Notes under the pieces: generated by a model
Told to the model about the DNA's origin: nothing
What the model saw: the letters and a program-made list of their open reading frames with translations, nothing else
The model's database searches: none
In this document: one piece after another, positions 16,548 to 25,928 of the stretch
Position numbering within the stretch: the first letter of the stretch is position 1
Layout of the letters: each line of letters starts with the position of its first letter
Assembly: GCA_019358855.1 (NCBI GenBank)
Contig: JAHHII010000002.1
Coordinates: 60,690 to 124,689 of the forward strand
Origin: Timaviella obliquedivisa GSE-PSE-MK23-08B
GTDB lineage: Bacteria > Cyanobacteriota > Cyanobacteriia > Elainellales > Elainellaceae
Length of the DNA stretch: 64,000 nt
Direction: 5' to 3'
Program-made: the position numbers and the translations under genes

Positions 16548-17290
16548 CTTAATTTGCCGCCGAAGCTACCACACCCATGTAAATCCCAGCCAGGACAAAC
16601 TGTGTTAGCTTTCTCTGTGCGGTCATAATACTTCGACAAGCGTTGTAGAAACGATCGCCCTAGCGTTAGCACAAACCCAATGTAAAACACCGAAGCTAGC
16701 AACGTTGACAGAGCGGCTACGATGCTATTGGTGCGGGTTACAGCGATCGCCATTGCTAACAAGCACCAAGCCGTCACATCATCCACCACCGCACAAGTTA
16801 GCGCCAGCGCCTCCAGCCGAGTTCCCTGCAAATTGTTCTCTGTGATAATTCGTGCCAAAACAGGGAATGCCGTGATAGACATAGCTGCTCCCAAAAACAG
16901 AGCAAATGCCGTAAACGAAACATCTGCATTGGAGACTTGCGGGTACAGCAACACCGCCAAAATAGTTCCCAACGAAAACGGCACCACAATGCTGACATGG
17001 GAAGTCAAAATCGCTGTCTGTATCTGCCCTTGCAAATACTTGGGGTTCAGATCCAGCCCAATCAAAAACACGAAAAAGATTAGCCCAATCTGTGACAGCA
17101 CATTTAAAGACGGCACTGTTTCGGGTGGAAACAATGCCGCCGATAAACCGGGTGCAACCAATCCAAACAATGATGACCCCAACATGATCCCAGCAACAAT
17201 TTCACCAATGACCAGGGGCTGACACAGCCAACGGAACCCTAATTCTACCAATCGGGATAGCCCAATCACCAAAAGGGACTTGAAGTAAGA
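16548..17290 (-). pseudogene. Truncated, frameshifted Kef-type cation:proton antiporter
   Basis: About 235 residues of a CPA2/Kef-type sodium or potassium/proton antiporter are recognisable (PLVIGEIVAGIMLGSSLFG, SQIGLIFFVFLIGLDLNPKY, AMSITAFPVLARII, ALTCAVVDDVTAW). Normal proteins have 12 or more helices and at least 400 residues. Near 16615 the frame breaks: the family sequence continues in another frame as RKLTQFVLAGIYMGVVASA and then meets TAA at 16548-16550. Loss of one AC dinucleotide in a CACACA-like run would explain the shift. The first residues of the open frame (to 17428) do not look like an antiporter N-terminus. Both ends and the second half are missing, so this is a remnant. Confidence 0.75.
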
Positions 17291-17489
17291 CAAGGACAAG
17301 GGTTGACATAATCTAAGAAGTACCCTGGAGCTTGAGGAAGATGCAAAACGCAGATGCAAAACGCTAAAAGCATTCAGTACAGTTTGTGCCTGAGTCGTGA
17401 ATCTAGTCAAGCCGCCGATTTTGCACACGATCGCCCTCCTAACGGTTGCCCCTCAGGAAGCTTCCAAAAGCTCACTGCCTAGCCAGTCT

Positions 17490-18095
17490 CTAGAGTGAAC
17501 TATAACCCCGCCATACACCCACCAACATTCCTTGAACGACGACTTCTGTAGCAAGGGCATCAATAGGCTTATAGTTGCGGTTCGCAGGCTTCAGACTCAC
17601 CTGCCCTCCCTGCCGATGGTAATACTTCAAGGTCGAGCCATCATCTCCAACTCGAGCAGCAACGATCGTGCCATTTTTCAAGGACTTTGGATCAGGAACC
17701 GGACGCATAATCACCACATCGCCACTGTCAATTAAAGCGTCAATCATGCTGTCTCCCCGCACCCGTAAAGCATAGTCGCCAGGGCGCAGCATAGAACTAG
17801 AAAAATCGAGTTCCTCATTCACTTCTGGAAAGGTTTCGACGACCGAACCTGCGGCGATCGCCCCTAAAATAGGAATCCCTTGAGACTTCAAGATCCGAAT
17901 GGTGCGGGCTTTTCCGTCCGTCCAATCAATGTATCCCTTCGTGCGCAAGTGCTCCAAGCGACTCTGCACAGGCGCAGGAGACTTCAACCCCATTGCCCGC
18001 ATCATTTGTCGAATAGAAGGAGAATGTTGATTCTGCTTGATATAGTCAATCAGCCAGTCATAAAGCTGCTGTTGAACTTCGGTTAGGGTGTCCAT
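17490..18095 (-). CDS. lexA: LexA-type repressor
   Basis: A 201-residue LexA with an N-terminal winged helix-turn-helix (about 1-68; SIRQMMRAMGLKSPAPVQSRL) and a C-terminal S24 self-cleaving peptidase. The cleavage site Ala82-Gly83 (GAIAAGSVVE), Ser116 (RGDSMIDALI) and Lys157 (STLKYYHR) are all present, so autoproteolysis looks intact. In some cyanobacteria LexA controls carbon or redox genes rather than SOS. A gapped inverted repeat lies 39 bp upstream of its start. Downstream is the antiporter remnant. Confidence 0.95.
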   Translation of the reverse strand: MDTLTEVQQQLYDWLIDYIKQNQHSPSIRQMMRAMGLKSPAPVQSRLEHLRTKGYIDWTDGKARTIRILKSQGIPILGAIAAGSVVETFPEVNEELDFSSSMLRPGDYALRVRGDSMIDALIDSGDVVIMRPVPDPKSLKNGTIVAARVGDDGSTLKYYHRQGGQVSLKPANRNYKPIDALATEVVVQGMLVGVWRGYSSL

Positions 18096-18133
18096 AGTTG
18101 CTTGATAATTACTTTATAAAGCTTACATAGAGT

Positions 18134-18167
18134 TGTGGTACTCTCTCTTAAGAACAAGCGTACCACA
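18134..18167. promoter_or_regulatory. Gapped inverted repeat upstream of lexA
   Basis: TGTGGTAC (18134-18141) and GTACCACA (18160-18167) are perfect 8-bp arms with an 18-bp spacer, a 26-bp repeat distance. The sequence does not fit the cyanobacterial LexA box RGTAC-N3-DGTWCB as a single site. It may be a tandem-dimer operator of lexA or of another regulator. Confidence 0.35.
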
Positions 18168-18364
18168 CCCTGAAGCGTTTTTCAGCCTTTTCCTGATAAT
18201 TTGTACTAGAGCTAGTTTCAGGGTTATGAACCAGAGGCAAGAACTTTTAATAACCTCTTGAGCAGAAGGCTTCAAACGCTGGCTCGGTCTTAACGCAACC
18301 TAATTTCTGTCTAAACCGTCATCTTTCCTCTAGAATCTTAACAACGGTGAGAGGTTTAACAATC

Positions 18365-19945
18365 ATGCGAGTTCTGCTAGTCTATCCCTTGTTTCCCAAA
18401 ACCTTCTGGTCATACGAGAAGATTCTGGAACTGGTTAATCGTAAGGTATTGCTGCCGCCCCTAGGCTTAGTCACCGTAGCGGCAATTTTGCCCCAAGAAT
18501 GGGAATTTGAACTGGTCGATCGCAACGTTCGAGCCGTTACTGAGGCTGAATGGGCATGGGCAGATATTGTCATCTTGTCGGCAATGATTGTCCAAAAAGA
18601 TGATTTAGTGAATCAGATTAAAGAGGCAAAACGTCACGGAAAGTTAGTGGCTGTGGGTGGCCCCTATCCAACCTCTGTTCCTGATGAAGCGATGGCTGCC
18701 GGAGCAGATTATATGATTTTGGATGAGGGCGAAATTACTCTGCCGATGTTTGTCGAAGCCGTTCAACGTGGCGAAAAATCGGGGATGTTCCGCTCAGATG
18801 GGGAAAAGCCCGATGTGACAGGTACCCCGGTTCCTCGGTTTGACCTCTTGGAGCTAGAAGCCTACGATTCTATGTCTGTCCAGTTTTCGCGCGGCTGCCC
18901 TTTCCAGTGCGAATTCTGCGACATTATTGTGCTGTATGGTCGCAAACCACGCACGAAAGATCCGGCTCAGCTTCTTAAAGAACTCGATTGCCTTTACGAG
19001 CTAGGCTGGCGGCGCAGCGTTTTCATGGTGGACGACAATTTCATTGGCAATAAACGAAATGTTAAGCTGCTGCTCAAAGATTTGAAGGTCTGGCAAGAGG
19101 AACATCAGTATCCCTTTAGCTTTAATACCGAAGCCTCGATTGACCTGGCTCAAGACCCAGAGCTAATGGAGATGATGGTAGATTGTGCCTTCAACGCAGT
19201 TTTTCTGGGCATTGAAACCCCTGACGAGGATAGCCTCGCTATGACTAAGAAGTTTCAAAATACCCGTGGCTCTTTGGCAGAATCGGCAGAAGCGATCGCC
19301 AAAACGGGCTTACGAGTTATGGCGGGCTTCATTATTGGCTTTGATGGCGAAAAGCAAGGGGCTGGCGATCGCATCGTTCGTTTTGTCGAGCAAACCAACA
19401 TTCCCACCACCACCTTCGCCATGTTGCAGGCGCTACCCAACACCGCCCTCTGGCATCGCCTGGAAAAAGAAGGCAGGCTACGGGCAGGCAAGTACGCCAA
19501 CATTAACCAAACCACGTTAATGAACTTCATCCCCACCCGTCCCCTCGAAGACATCGCCCGCGAATATGTTGATGCCTTCAGCCGCATTTACGAACCCAAA
19601 ACCTACCTCGATCGCGTCTATCGCCATTTCCTGACGCTAGGCGCACCCCGCCATAAAGCCCCGTTCAAGTTCCCCAGTCTCATAGACTTAAAGGCGTTAG
19701 CGACTGTCTGCTGGCGGCAAGGTCTTAAGCGCAACACCCGCTGGATGTTTTGGCATCACCTGTTTAGCATCATTCGCCACAACCCAGGCGTGTTTGATCA
19801 CTACCTCTCGGTCTGTGCCCATAACGAGCACTTCATGGAGTATCGTCAAATTGTTAACGACGAAATTGAACAACAGCTTCAAGAGTTTTTAGCCCATGAA
19901 GAGCAGGTTCAAATAGCTAGTCAAGATGTAGAGGTGCTAGTTTAA
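18365..19945 (+). CDS. B12-binding radical SAM protein (DUF4070), copy 1
   Basis: A 526-residue enzyme. It has an N-terminal cobalamin-binding Rossmann domain (about 1-150, with PPLGLVTVAAILP and VGGPYPTSVPDEAMAAGADY), a radical SAM core with the cluster motif RGCPFQCEFC (C178, C182, C185), and a C-terminal DUF4070 region (from about 375). The family carries out methyl transfer or rearrangement at unreactive carbons; the substrate is unknown. ATG 18365 starts exactly at the first strand (MRVLLVYPLF) and follows GAGAGG. A very similar paralogue lies 0.8 kb downstream with two small genes between, suggesting a four-gene operon. Confidence 0.88.
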   Translation: MRVLLVYPLFPKTFWSYEKILELVNRKVLLPPLGLVTVAAILPQEWEFELVDRNVRAVTEAEWAWADIVILSAMIVQKDDLVNQIKEAKRHGKLVAVGGPYPTSVPDEAMAAGADYMILDEGEITLPMFVEAVQRGEKSGMFRSDGEKPDVTGTPVPRFDLLELEAYDSMSVQFSRGCPFQCEFCDIIVLYGRKPRTKDPAQLLKELDCLYELGWRRSVFMVDDNFIGNKRNVKLLLKDLKVWQEEHQYPFSFNTEASIDLAQDPELMEMMVDCAFNAVFLGIETPDEDSLAMTKKFQNTRGSLAESAEAIAKTGLRVMAGFIIGFDGEKQGAGDRIVRFVEQTNIPTTTFAMLQALPNTALWHRLEKEGRLRAGKYANINQTTLMNFIPTRPLEDIAREYVDAFSRIYEPKTYLDRVYRHFLTLGAPRHKAPFKFPSLIDLKALATVCWRQGLKRNTRWMFWHHLFSIIRHNPGVFDHYLSVCAHNEHFMEYRQIVNDEIEQQLQEFLAHEEQVQIASQDVEVLV

Positions 19946-19960
19946 TTTTGAGAGCGGCAA

Positions 19961-20209
19961 ATGATCTCTAAAACTGCTCAGTCACTACAGGTAAATCCAA
20001 CTTTATCCACTTTGCTGGATGATCTGGGGGAAGAATGTGAAAATGTGCTTTCTCTGCTCAGTCAACTTAAGCTTTCTAACCTAACAGCCGATCAAAAAGG
20101 CGATCTTCTCGCTGAACTTACAGGATCTATTTGCCATATCCACGTTCATACAGAAGATCTTCCAGAGCTAGTTGAGAACGAAATTTTGACGTTACCCGAT
20201 GACGCTTAA
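19961..20209 (+). CDS. Small conserved-looking protein between the radical SAM paralogues
   Basis: An 82-residue acidic soluble protein, 15 bp after the radical SAM stop with GAGAGCGG upstream of ATG 19961. It appears all-helical (LLDDLGEECENVLSLLSQL, ADQKGDLLAELTGSI) and has an H-I-H-V-H cluster near 57-61. No family recognised. Its position suggests an accessory function for the radical SAM pathway. Confidence 0.65.
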   Translation: MISKTAQSLQVNPTLSTLLDDLGEECENVLSLLSQLKLSNLTADQKGDLLAELTGSICHIHVHTEDLPELVENEILTLPDDA

Positions 20210-20227
20210 ATCTAAGGTGCTGGCAAA

Positions 20228-20587
20228 ATGGAAAAAGTTAATCTTGCCGAGAAGTTAGCAGTATTTGCTGATCACTGGAACCCTAAAATTGTGGGCGAAC
20301 TCAACGGGCAGCAGGTCAAACTCGTTAAGTTTCAAGGTGAGTTTGTTTGGCACCATCACGATACAGAAGATGAATTGTTTTTGGTGGTGCAAGGACGCTT
20401 TCGGATGGAATTCCGCGATCGCCAGGTTTGGCTCGAAGCCGGAGAATTCATCATTGTGCCCCATGGAGTTGAGCATCGCCCAGTTGCTGAAGAAGAAGTT
20501 CATGTCCTTTTGTTTGAACCTGCTACAACCCTAAACACAGGCAATGCTGAAAGTAACTTAACAGTTGCACAACTACAGAAAATCTAA
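20228..20587 (+). CDS. Cupin-domain protein
   Basis: A 119-residue single-domain cupin. Motif 1 is seen as WHHHDTEDELFLVVQGRFRM (H-x-H then E and G) and motif 2 as PHGVEHRP with its His, together a standard 3-His/1-Glu metal site. Small cupins are isomerases, dioxygenases or metal-binding proteins; no substrate can be read. It follows the 82-residue gene by 18 bp and precedes the second radical SAM gene. Confidence 0.85.
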   Translation: MEKVNLAEKLAVFADHWNPKIVGELNGQQVKLVKFQGEFVWHHHDTEDELFLVVQGRFRMEFRDRQVWLEAGEFIIVPHGVEHRPVAEEEVHVLLFEPATTLNTGNAESNLTVAQLQKI

Positions 20588-20743
20588 TGTGACACTTCTC
20601 AGGGCGGAATAATCAAGTCTGCCCTTTAAGAAGGGTCATGATAGACTCATCTATGCACTTAAGGGCTCTCGCAAGCTTTCACTTGCGTTCTTGAGTTTTA
20701 ATGAAATTCTGACCTAAACAGCTACGTGTGAGGCTTGAAACTG

Positions 20744-22327
20744 ATGCGAGTTCTGCTACTCTACCCCCTGTTTCCGAAAAGTTTTTGGTCATTTGAAAAG
20801 GCGCTTGAACTCGTCGATCGCAAGGCGCTGATGCCACCCCTCGGCTTAGCCACTGTTGCCGCAATTCTGCCCCAAACCTGGGAATTCAAATTAGCCGATC
20901 GCAACGTGTGCTCCATCAGCGAAGCAGAGTGGGAGTGGGCAGAGTTAGTCATTATCTCCGCCATGATTGTTCAGAAGGAAGATTTCCTGGCTCAAATTCA
21001 AGAAGCCAAGCGCCGAGGCAAGAGCGTTGCTGTGGGAGGACCTTATGCGACAGCCCTACCCAAAGAAGCAGAAGCAGCCGGAGCCGACTTTCTGATTTTG
21101 GATGAGGGCGAAATTACATTGCCCATGTTTATTGAAGCGATCGCCAGAGGCGAAACTCAGGGCATTTTCCGGTCAGGTGGTGAAAAGCCAGATGTTACAG
21201 GTACCCCAGTGCCTCGCTTCGAGCTTCTCGACTTTAATGCCTACGATAATATGTCGGTGCAGTTTTCGCGCGGCTGCCCCTTTCAGTGCGAGTTCTGCGA
21301 CATCATTGTGCTATATGGGCGCAAGCCTCGCACCAAAAATCCTGAACAACTCTTGGCAGAACTAGAGCGTTTGTACGAACTAGGCTGGCGACGCACTATC
21401 TTTTTGGTCGATGATAACTTCATTGGCAACAAGCGCAATGTCAAGCTCCTGCTAAAGGAACTGAAGCCCTGGATGGCAGCCCACAACTATCCTTTTCACT
21501 TCAACACTGAAGCCTCAGTTGACTTGGCGCAAGACCAAGAAATGATGGACTTGATGGTAGATTGTAACTTCAACGCTGTTTTTCTAGGAGTCGAAACTCC
21601 TGACGAAGACAGCCTTGCGGTCACCAAGAAGTTTCAAAATACGCGAGATTCTCTCTCGGAAGCGGTAGACAGCATTATTGCTTCAGGGTTGCGCGTCATG
21701 GCAGGTTTCATTATTGGGTTTGATGGCGAGAAGAAGGGAGCAGGCGATCGCATCGTTCATTTCGTCGAAAAAACCGCCATCCCTACCGCTTTCTTTAGCA
21801 TGTTGCAAGCTCTACCCGATACTGCGCTTTGGCATCGCTTGATCAAAGAAGGACGAATGCGCGGCAATGGCAACATTAACAATACGACGCTGATGAACTT
21901 CGAGCCAACCCGCCCGATTGAAGAAATCACCCGCGAGTTCATTGATGCCTTCTGGACTCTGTACGATCCAATGGTCTATCTTAACCGCACCTATCGTCAC
22001 TTCCTCAAGTTAGGCACCCCCAAACACAAATCCTCCCTCCGTAAAGTCAGTTGGGTTAGCATTCGGGCGCTGTTGCTAGTTGCTTGGCGGCAAGGCGTAG
22101 TGCGCAAAACTCGGTTTCAGTTCTGGCTTAACTTCATCGGTATTCTTCGCCACAATCCCCGCGTCTGGGATCACTACCTCTCGATCTGCGCCATTAGCGA
22201 ACATTTCTTGGAATACCGAGTGATTGTGCGTGATCAGCTAGAAAGCCAGTTGGCTCAATACTTAGCAGAAGAGGCAAAAGTGGTCAAAGAAACCCCGACG
22301 GAAGAAATCAGGGCGATCGCCAGTTAA
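20744..22327 (+). CDS. B12-binding radical SAM protein (DUF4070), copy 2
   Basis: A 527-residue paralogue of the protein at 18365, with the same domain order and the same motif RGCPFQCEFCDIIVLYGRKP. The two match closely from end to end, including the N-terminus (MRVLL-YPLFPK-FWS), and diverge mainly in the last 30 residues. TTG 20735 opens the frame but ATG 20744 aligns with copy 1 and is preferred. A 156-bp gap with small hairpins separates it from the cupin gene, so it may also have its own promoter. A strong hairpin follows its stop. Confidence 0.88.
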   Translation: MRVLLLYPLFPKSFWSFEKALELVDRKALMPPLGLATVAAILPQTWEFKLADRNVCSISEAEWEWAELVIISAMIVQKEDFLAQIQEAKRRGKSVAVGGPYATALPKEAEAAGADFLILDEGEITLPMFIEAIARGETQGIFRSGGEKPDVTGTPVPRFELLDFNAYDNMSVQFSRGCPFQCEFCDIIVLYGRKPRTKNPEQLLAELERLYELGWRRTIFLVDDNFIGNKRNVKLLLKELKPWMAAHNYPFHFNTEASVDLAQDQEMMDLMVDCNFNAVFLGVETPDEDSLAVTKKFQNTRDSLSEAVDSIIASGLRVMAGFIIGFDGEKKGAGDRIVHFVEKTAIPTAFFSMLQALPDTALWHRLIKEGRMRGNGNINNTTLMNFEPTRPIEEITREFIDAFWTLYDPMVYLNRTYRHFLKLGTPKHKSSLRKVSWVSIRALLLVAWRQGVVRKTRFQFWLNFIGILRHNPRVWDHYLSICAISEHFLEYRVIVRDQLESQLAQYLAEEAKVVKETPTEEIRAIAS

Positions 22328-22333
22328 TTAATC

Positions 22334-22371
22334 ATTTTGGATGAGTAGATGTGACTCTGCTCATCCAAAAT
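22334..22371 (+). terminator. Hairpin after the second radical SAM gene
   Basis: ATTTTGGATGAG (22334-22345) pairs perfectly with CTCATCCAAAAT (22360-22371), 7 bp after the stop codon. The T-run is short, so it may be a terminator or a stabilising 3' hairpin. Confidence 0.6.
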
Positions 22372-22440
22372 AGTCAAAATAGTTCACTCTATTCCCTTCC
22401 ATTAATTCAACTCTTGCAGGGTCATTTTTTCAAATATTAA

Positions 22441-22483
22441 AAAGGGCTAATTTTTCGGTATGAAACCCAAAAATTAGCCCTTT
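22441..22483. terminator. Bidirectional terminator between the radical SAM gene and petL
   Basis: AAAGGGCTAATTTTT (22441-22455) pairs perfectly with AAAAATTAGCCCTTT (22469-22483). Arms end in A/T runs on both strands, and the site is between convergent genes. Confidence 0.75.
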
Positions 22484-22497
22484 TAGAAAATTATGCC

Positions 22498-22590
22498 CTA
22501 GATTAGCTTGGCTGCCCGTAGCCCAAACATCAGCCCCATTGCTAAACCGAAAGCCCCACCCAATAAAGCGAAATAAGTGAGTACAGCCAT
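22498..22590 (-). CDS. petL: Cytochrome b6f complex subunit PetL
   Basis: A 30-residue single-helix protein. It has the PetL pattern: a short polar start, an aromatic-rich helix (VLTYFALLGGAFGLAMGLMF), then GLRAAKLI at the end. PetL is a small peripheral subunit that stabilises the thylakoid b6f dimer. GGAG lies 9 bases before the ATG at 22590. It stands alone, convergent with the radical SAM gene. The call rests on length and pattern, since such short proteins diverge. Confidence 0.72.
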   Translation of the reverse strand: MAVLTYFALLGGAFGLAMGLMFGLRAAKLI

Positions 22591-22714
22591 TTATATTTCT
22601 CCATTAAGTTTTTCCATATCTATATTCAAGCACTTGTTCGACCGCTTAGGGTAGGACATAGAATAGACACACTCAAGTTCCTCCTTTCAGTCTGTCTAAA
22701 CACCCATAGAATCG

Positions 22715-23206
22715 ATGACCTTAGAAGTTTTATTCACTGAATACCGTACTCCCCTTATCCTGTTGATGTTTGCCACTCCCTGGGTAACCTTCTTAGCGTG
22801 TCGTCTCATTCCGGGTCAAGACGAAGAACCTTTTTTACTCAGTGCTAACCTGTCGCTGTCGGTGCTTAGTCTCCTTTTTTTAATTGGCTATCTAGCCTAT
22901 GTCACCAATACCGGCGGCTGGCAACAACTTGTTCAGCAAGCAGACGTATTTCTCTTAGTCTTACCGCTGTACCATCTCAGTACCTCTCTCTGGCTCTCGC
23001 AGTTGCGAATGCCCTTGCAACAAATTCCAGCCTTTCGGACTTTGCAAGGAATTGCCATGATGGGGTGCATTTACCTGGTGTTCTCTTGGATGGCATCTAG
23101 GATTTACATTGTGTTCTTTTCCTACATGCCGTTTAGCTCGTTTTTGTTGATTTTGGCAGTTTTGTTAGGCATTGGCTATATGGGATATCGCAAGCTGCTG
23201 AATTGA
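22715..23206 (+). CDS. Four-to-five-helix membrane protein
   Basis: A 163-residue integral membrane protein with hydrophobic helices at about 12-32, 44-66, 76-92, 108-128 and 136-158 and very short loops. No enzyme motif is visible. It resembles conserved hypothetical proteins of cyanobacteria but no family name can be given. It lies 79 bp upstream of aroB and may be co-transcribed with it. Confidence 0.7.
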   Translation: MTLEVLFTEYRTPLILLMFATPWVTFLACRLIPGQDEEPFLLSANLSLSVLSLLFLIGYLAYVTNTGGWQQLVQQADVFLLVLPLYHLSTSLWLSQLRMPLQQIPAFRTLQGIAMMGCIYLVFSWMASRIYIVFFSYMPFSSFLLILAVLLGIGYMGYRKLLN

Positions 23207-23285
23207 CGTAAAGCTATCATGGGCGGCAAACTACAAGACAGTTGTGCAGTAAAATCAGCCCACAAGGGTTTTCAGAGAGTAGGCA

Positions 23286-24392
23286 ATGAAATCTGTCATT
23301 ACAGTCGAATTACCGCAGCAGTCCTATGAGGTGGCGATCGCCTCCTATGGGCTAGAGTATCTAGGCACCTGGATGCAGCCGCTCAATCTTGGCAAAAAAG
23401 TGCTGCTGGTTTCCAATCCAATGATTTTTCGGCGATATGGTGATACCCTCCTGTCATCCCTCACTACAGCCGGATTTCAGGTTGCCTCATGCATTCTACC
23501 TGCTGGAGAACGCTATAAAACGCTTGCTTCTATTCAAAAAATCTACGATGCAGCCCTTGCCCAGCGTTTAGAACGCTCTTCTACCATTATCTCCTTGGGG
23601 GGTGGCGTGGTAGGGGATATGGCAGGCTTTGCCGCTGCCACATGGCTCAGAGGCATTAACTTTGTGCAAGTGCCAACCTCTCTCTTGGCGATGGTGGATG
23701 CCTCCATTGGCGGCAAAACGGGCGTTAATCATCCCCAGGGCAAAAATCTCATTGGTGCATTCCATCAACCGCGATTGGTCTTAATTGATCCTCAAGTCTT
23801 AGGTACCTTACCCCCCAGAGAATTTCGGGCAGGCATGGCAGAAGTAATCAAATACGGCGTGATTTGGGACACCAATTTATTTGAGCAGCTAGAAGCTGCA
23901 AACCGCCTAGACCAACAGCGCTACGTTAGTGAAGAACTTCTGCAAACTATTCTGACCCGTTCCTGTCAGGCAAAAGCCCATGTGGTTAGCCAAGATGAAA
24001 AAGAAGCAGGGCTGCGGGCAATCTTGAACTATGGGCACACGATTGGTCATGCAGTCGAAAGCTTAACCGGGTATCGAGTTGTTAACCATGGTGAAGGTGT
24101 GGCGATCGGAATGGTTGCCGCTGGGCAAATTGCAGTTGAGCTAGGGCTATGGGAGCAGTCCTCAGCCGATCGTCAGCAGGTCTTACTCGAAAAAACTGGA
24201 CTTCCTACAAAGCTACCCGCAGGGTTGGAAATTGGAGCAATTTTAGAAAGTTTACAAACTGATAAAAAGGTTAAATCAGGAAAGGTTCGTTTTGTCTTAC
24301 CCACTAAAATTGGTGCAGCTATTGTCACCGATCAAGCCGATGACCCGGTGATCCGCAAAGTCTTGGGCAATGTCGTATCTAGATCCCTTTAA
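23286..24392 (+). CDS. aroB: 3-dehydroquinate synthase
   Basis: The second shikimate-pathway enzyme (DAHP to 3-dehydroquinate), NAD- and zinc- or cobalt-dependent, 368 residues. Family landmarks are GERYKT (about 75-80), [15 protein letters not shown] (about 101-115), [20 protein letters not shown] and the metal-site histidines in [11 protein letters not shown] (about 249-259). Only 3 bp separate it from the AI-2E gene, so they are likely co-transcribed. Chorismate synthase is at the right end of this window but unlinked. Confidence 0.97.
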   Translation: MKSVITVELPQQSYEVAIASYGLEYLGTWMQPLNLGKKVLLVSNPMIFRRYGDTLLSSLTTAGFQVASCILPAGERYKTLASIQKIYDAALAQRLERSSTIISLGGGVVGDMAGFAAATWLRGINFVQVPTSLLAMVDASIGGKTGVNHPQGKNLIGAFHQPRLVLIDPQVLGTLPPREFRAGMAEVIKYGVIWDTNLFEQLEAANRLDQQRYVSEELLQTILTRSCQAKAHVVSQDEKEAGLRAILNYGHTIGHAVESLTGYRVVNHGEGVAIGMVAAGQIAVELGLWEQSSADRQQVLLEKTGLPTKLPAGLEIGAILESLQTDKKVKSGKVRFVLPTKIGAAIVTDQADDPVIRKVLGNVVSRSL

Positions 24393-24395
24393 CTC

Positions 24396-25430
24396 ATGCG
24401 TCTTAACGAACTATACCGACGTTACTTACTTTACGGATTAAGTGGACCAGTTATTTTCTTAAATCTTTGGGTATTGGGGCAACTGTTCATTTACCTTGAA
24501 GGACTACTCACCTTTACTATTTTGAGCGCAGTTTTAGCGCTGATTTTAGACTATCTGGTTCGCTTTCTAGAAAGCCTCAACCTCAATCGGACACAAGCAG
24601 TACTGGTCGTTTTATTCTTATTTTTACTCTTATTAATCACGTTAGGGATAACGCTGATTCCGATCGTCGTGGATCAGGCGACGCAACTGATTCAAGGCTT
24701 GCCCAGCGTGGTGGAGGCGGGCGATCGCAACTTTAAATGGCTTCAAGATTTTCTTCTAGAACGCAATCTCCGCCTAGATTTGGTAGAAATTACTAACCAG
24801 CTTACCTTACAAATTCAGGGCATTGTGGGGCTTTTACCAGGAATTGCTATCAATACCTTAGGGCAGCTTTTTAGTTCGACGTTTCTTGTCGTTCTGGCGT
24901 TTTACATGTTGCTGTATGGCGATCGATTTTGGCACGGGCTGATCCAACTGCTTCCCCCGCGTTTAGGAGTTGCTTTAAGTACCTCATTACAACAACAATT
25001 TCACCAATTTTTCTTAACGCAACTGCTTCTGGCACTGGCAATGTTTTTCCTTGTACTACCTACTTTCCTCATCCTTAACATTAAATTCAGCCTACTCTTT
25101 GCCATTTTGATTGGCTTATTTGAGGTGATTCCGCTTTTTGGGGCAACGATAGGAATTGGGCTAGTAACACTCCTTGCCCTGGGTTTACAGGGCCCTTTCG
25201 CAGCCGTCCAAGTCGTCGTTTCTAGCATGGTGTTTCAGCAAATTACGGATAACATTATTGCGCCGCGAATTCGAGGTGAATTTACAGGGCTCAATCCGAT
25301 TTGGATTGTGATTGCGTTGCTTCTAGGCGGCAGAGTAGCAGGGTTTACTGGAGTTGTGTTGGCATTACCGATCGCTGCAACCATTAAAAGCACAAGTGAG
25401 GCAATGAGAAATATGGAAAAAGCAGCATGA
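24396..25430 (+). CDS. AI-2E-family transporter (PurR/TqsA type)
   Basis: A 344-residue membrane protein with about eight helices. It has the family layout: a cluster of N-terminal helices, a large central loop (about 85-160), and the C-terminal signature QQITDNIIAPRIRGEFTGLN (about 278-297) followed by LNPIWIVIALLLGG. Despite the family name, many members carry small solutes or ions. Function not predictable. It is convergent with uraD, whose stop is 1 bp away. Confidence 0.88.
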   Translation: MRLNELYRRYLLYGLSGPVIFLNLWVLGQLFIYLEGLLTFTILSAVLALILDYLVRFLESLNLNRTQAVLVVLFLFLLLLITLGITLIPIVVDQATQLIQGLPSVVEAGDRNFKWLQDFLLERNLRLDLVEITNQLTLQIQGIVGLLPGIAINTLGQLFSSTFLVVLAFYMLLYGDRFWHGLIQLLPPRLGVALSTSLQQQFHQFFLTQLLLALAMFFLVLPTFLILNIKFSLLFAILIGLFEVIPLFGATIGIGLVTLLALGLQGPFAAVQVVVSSMVFQQITDNIIAPRIRGEFTGLNPIWIVIALLLGGRVAGFTGVVLALPIAATIKSTSEAMRNMEKAA

Positions 25431-25431
25431 G

Positions 25432-25923
25432 CTAACCCAGCATTTCATCTAAACGAAATCGAGCGATCTGCACGATTTCAGCAAGTGCCTGCGATCGTTC
25501 TGCCTCTAGAGAATTCTCTAAGCGAGTTTGAAAAGCCTCCAAGATACTGGCTTTGGTATGATTTTTAACCGCAACAATAAATGGAAACCCAAATCGCTCC
25601 TGGTATAAGCAATTCAGTTGTTGAAACTGCTGATATTCCTCCGAGGTTAATTGATCTAACCCAACTCTGGACTGTTCCTTGACCGAAGCCTCTGCCATGC
25701 TGACCTTACTGCCCAAGTCAGGATGCGATCGCATTAATGTGTCCTGCTCATCTGCATTCATCCGATTCATTACCTCAACCATACACCGATGTAAGGCTTC
25801 TACGTTAACAAACGGTCGTTGCTCCCAAGCCTGCTGAGCGATCGCTGGAGTATTTTCAAAAACTCCACCCAACACAGCCACAAATTTACTCAGTTCCATA
25901 CTGTTTAGTTGACTAAGGTTCAT
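25432..25923 (-). CDS. uraD: OHCU decarboxylase
   Basis: 2-oxo-4-hydroxy-4-carboxy-5-ureidoimidazoline decarboxylase, 163 residues, the last step to S-allantoin in urate breakdown. The catalytic HPDLG (His65 region), the EQSRVGLDQL stretch and the C-terminal FGFPFIVAVKNHTKASIL block are all typical. It follows hpxO by 5 bp and is clearly in one operon with it. No 5-hydroxyisourate hydrolase gene is next to them. Confidence 0.95.
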   Translation of the reverse strand: MNLSQLNSMELSKFVAVLGGVFENTPAIAQQAWEQRPFVNVEALHRCMVEVMNRMNADEQDTLMRSHPDLGSKVSMAEASVKEQSRVGLDQLTSEEYQQFQQLNCLYQERFGFPFIVAVKNHTKASILEAFQTRLENSLEAERSQALAEIVQIARFRLDEMLG

Positions 25924-25928
25924 AGTGG

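Noticed and set aside
18134..18167. Standard cyanobacterial LexA box
   Set aside because: The GTAC halves are too far apart to fit RGTAC-N3-DGTWCB; kept only as an unassigned inverted repeat.
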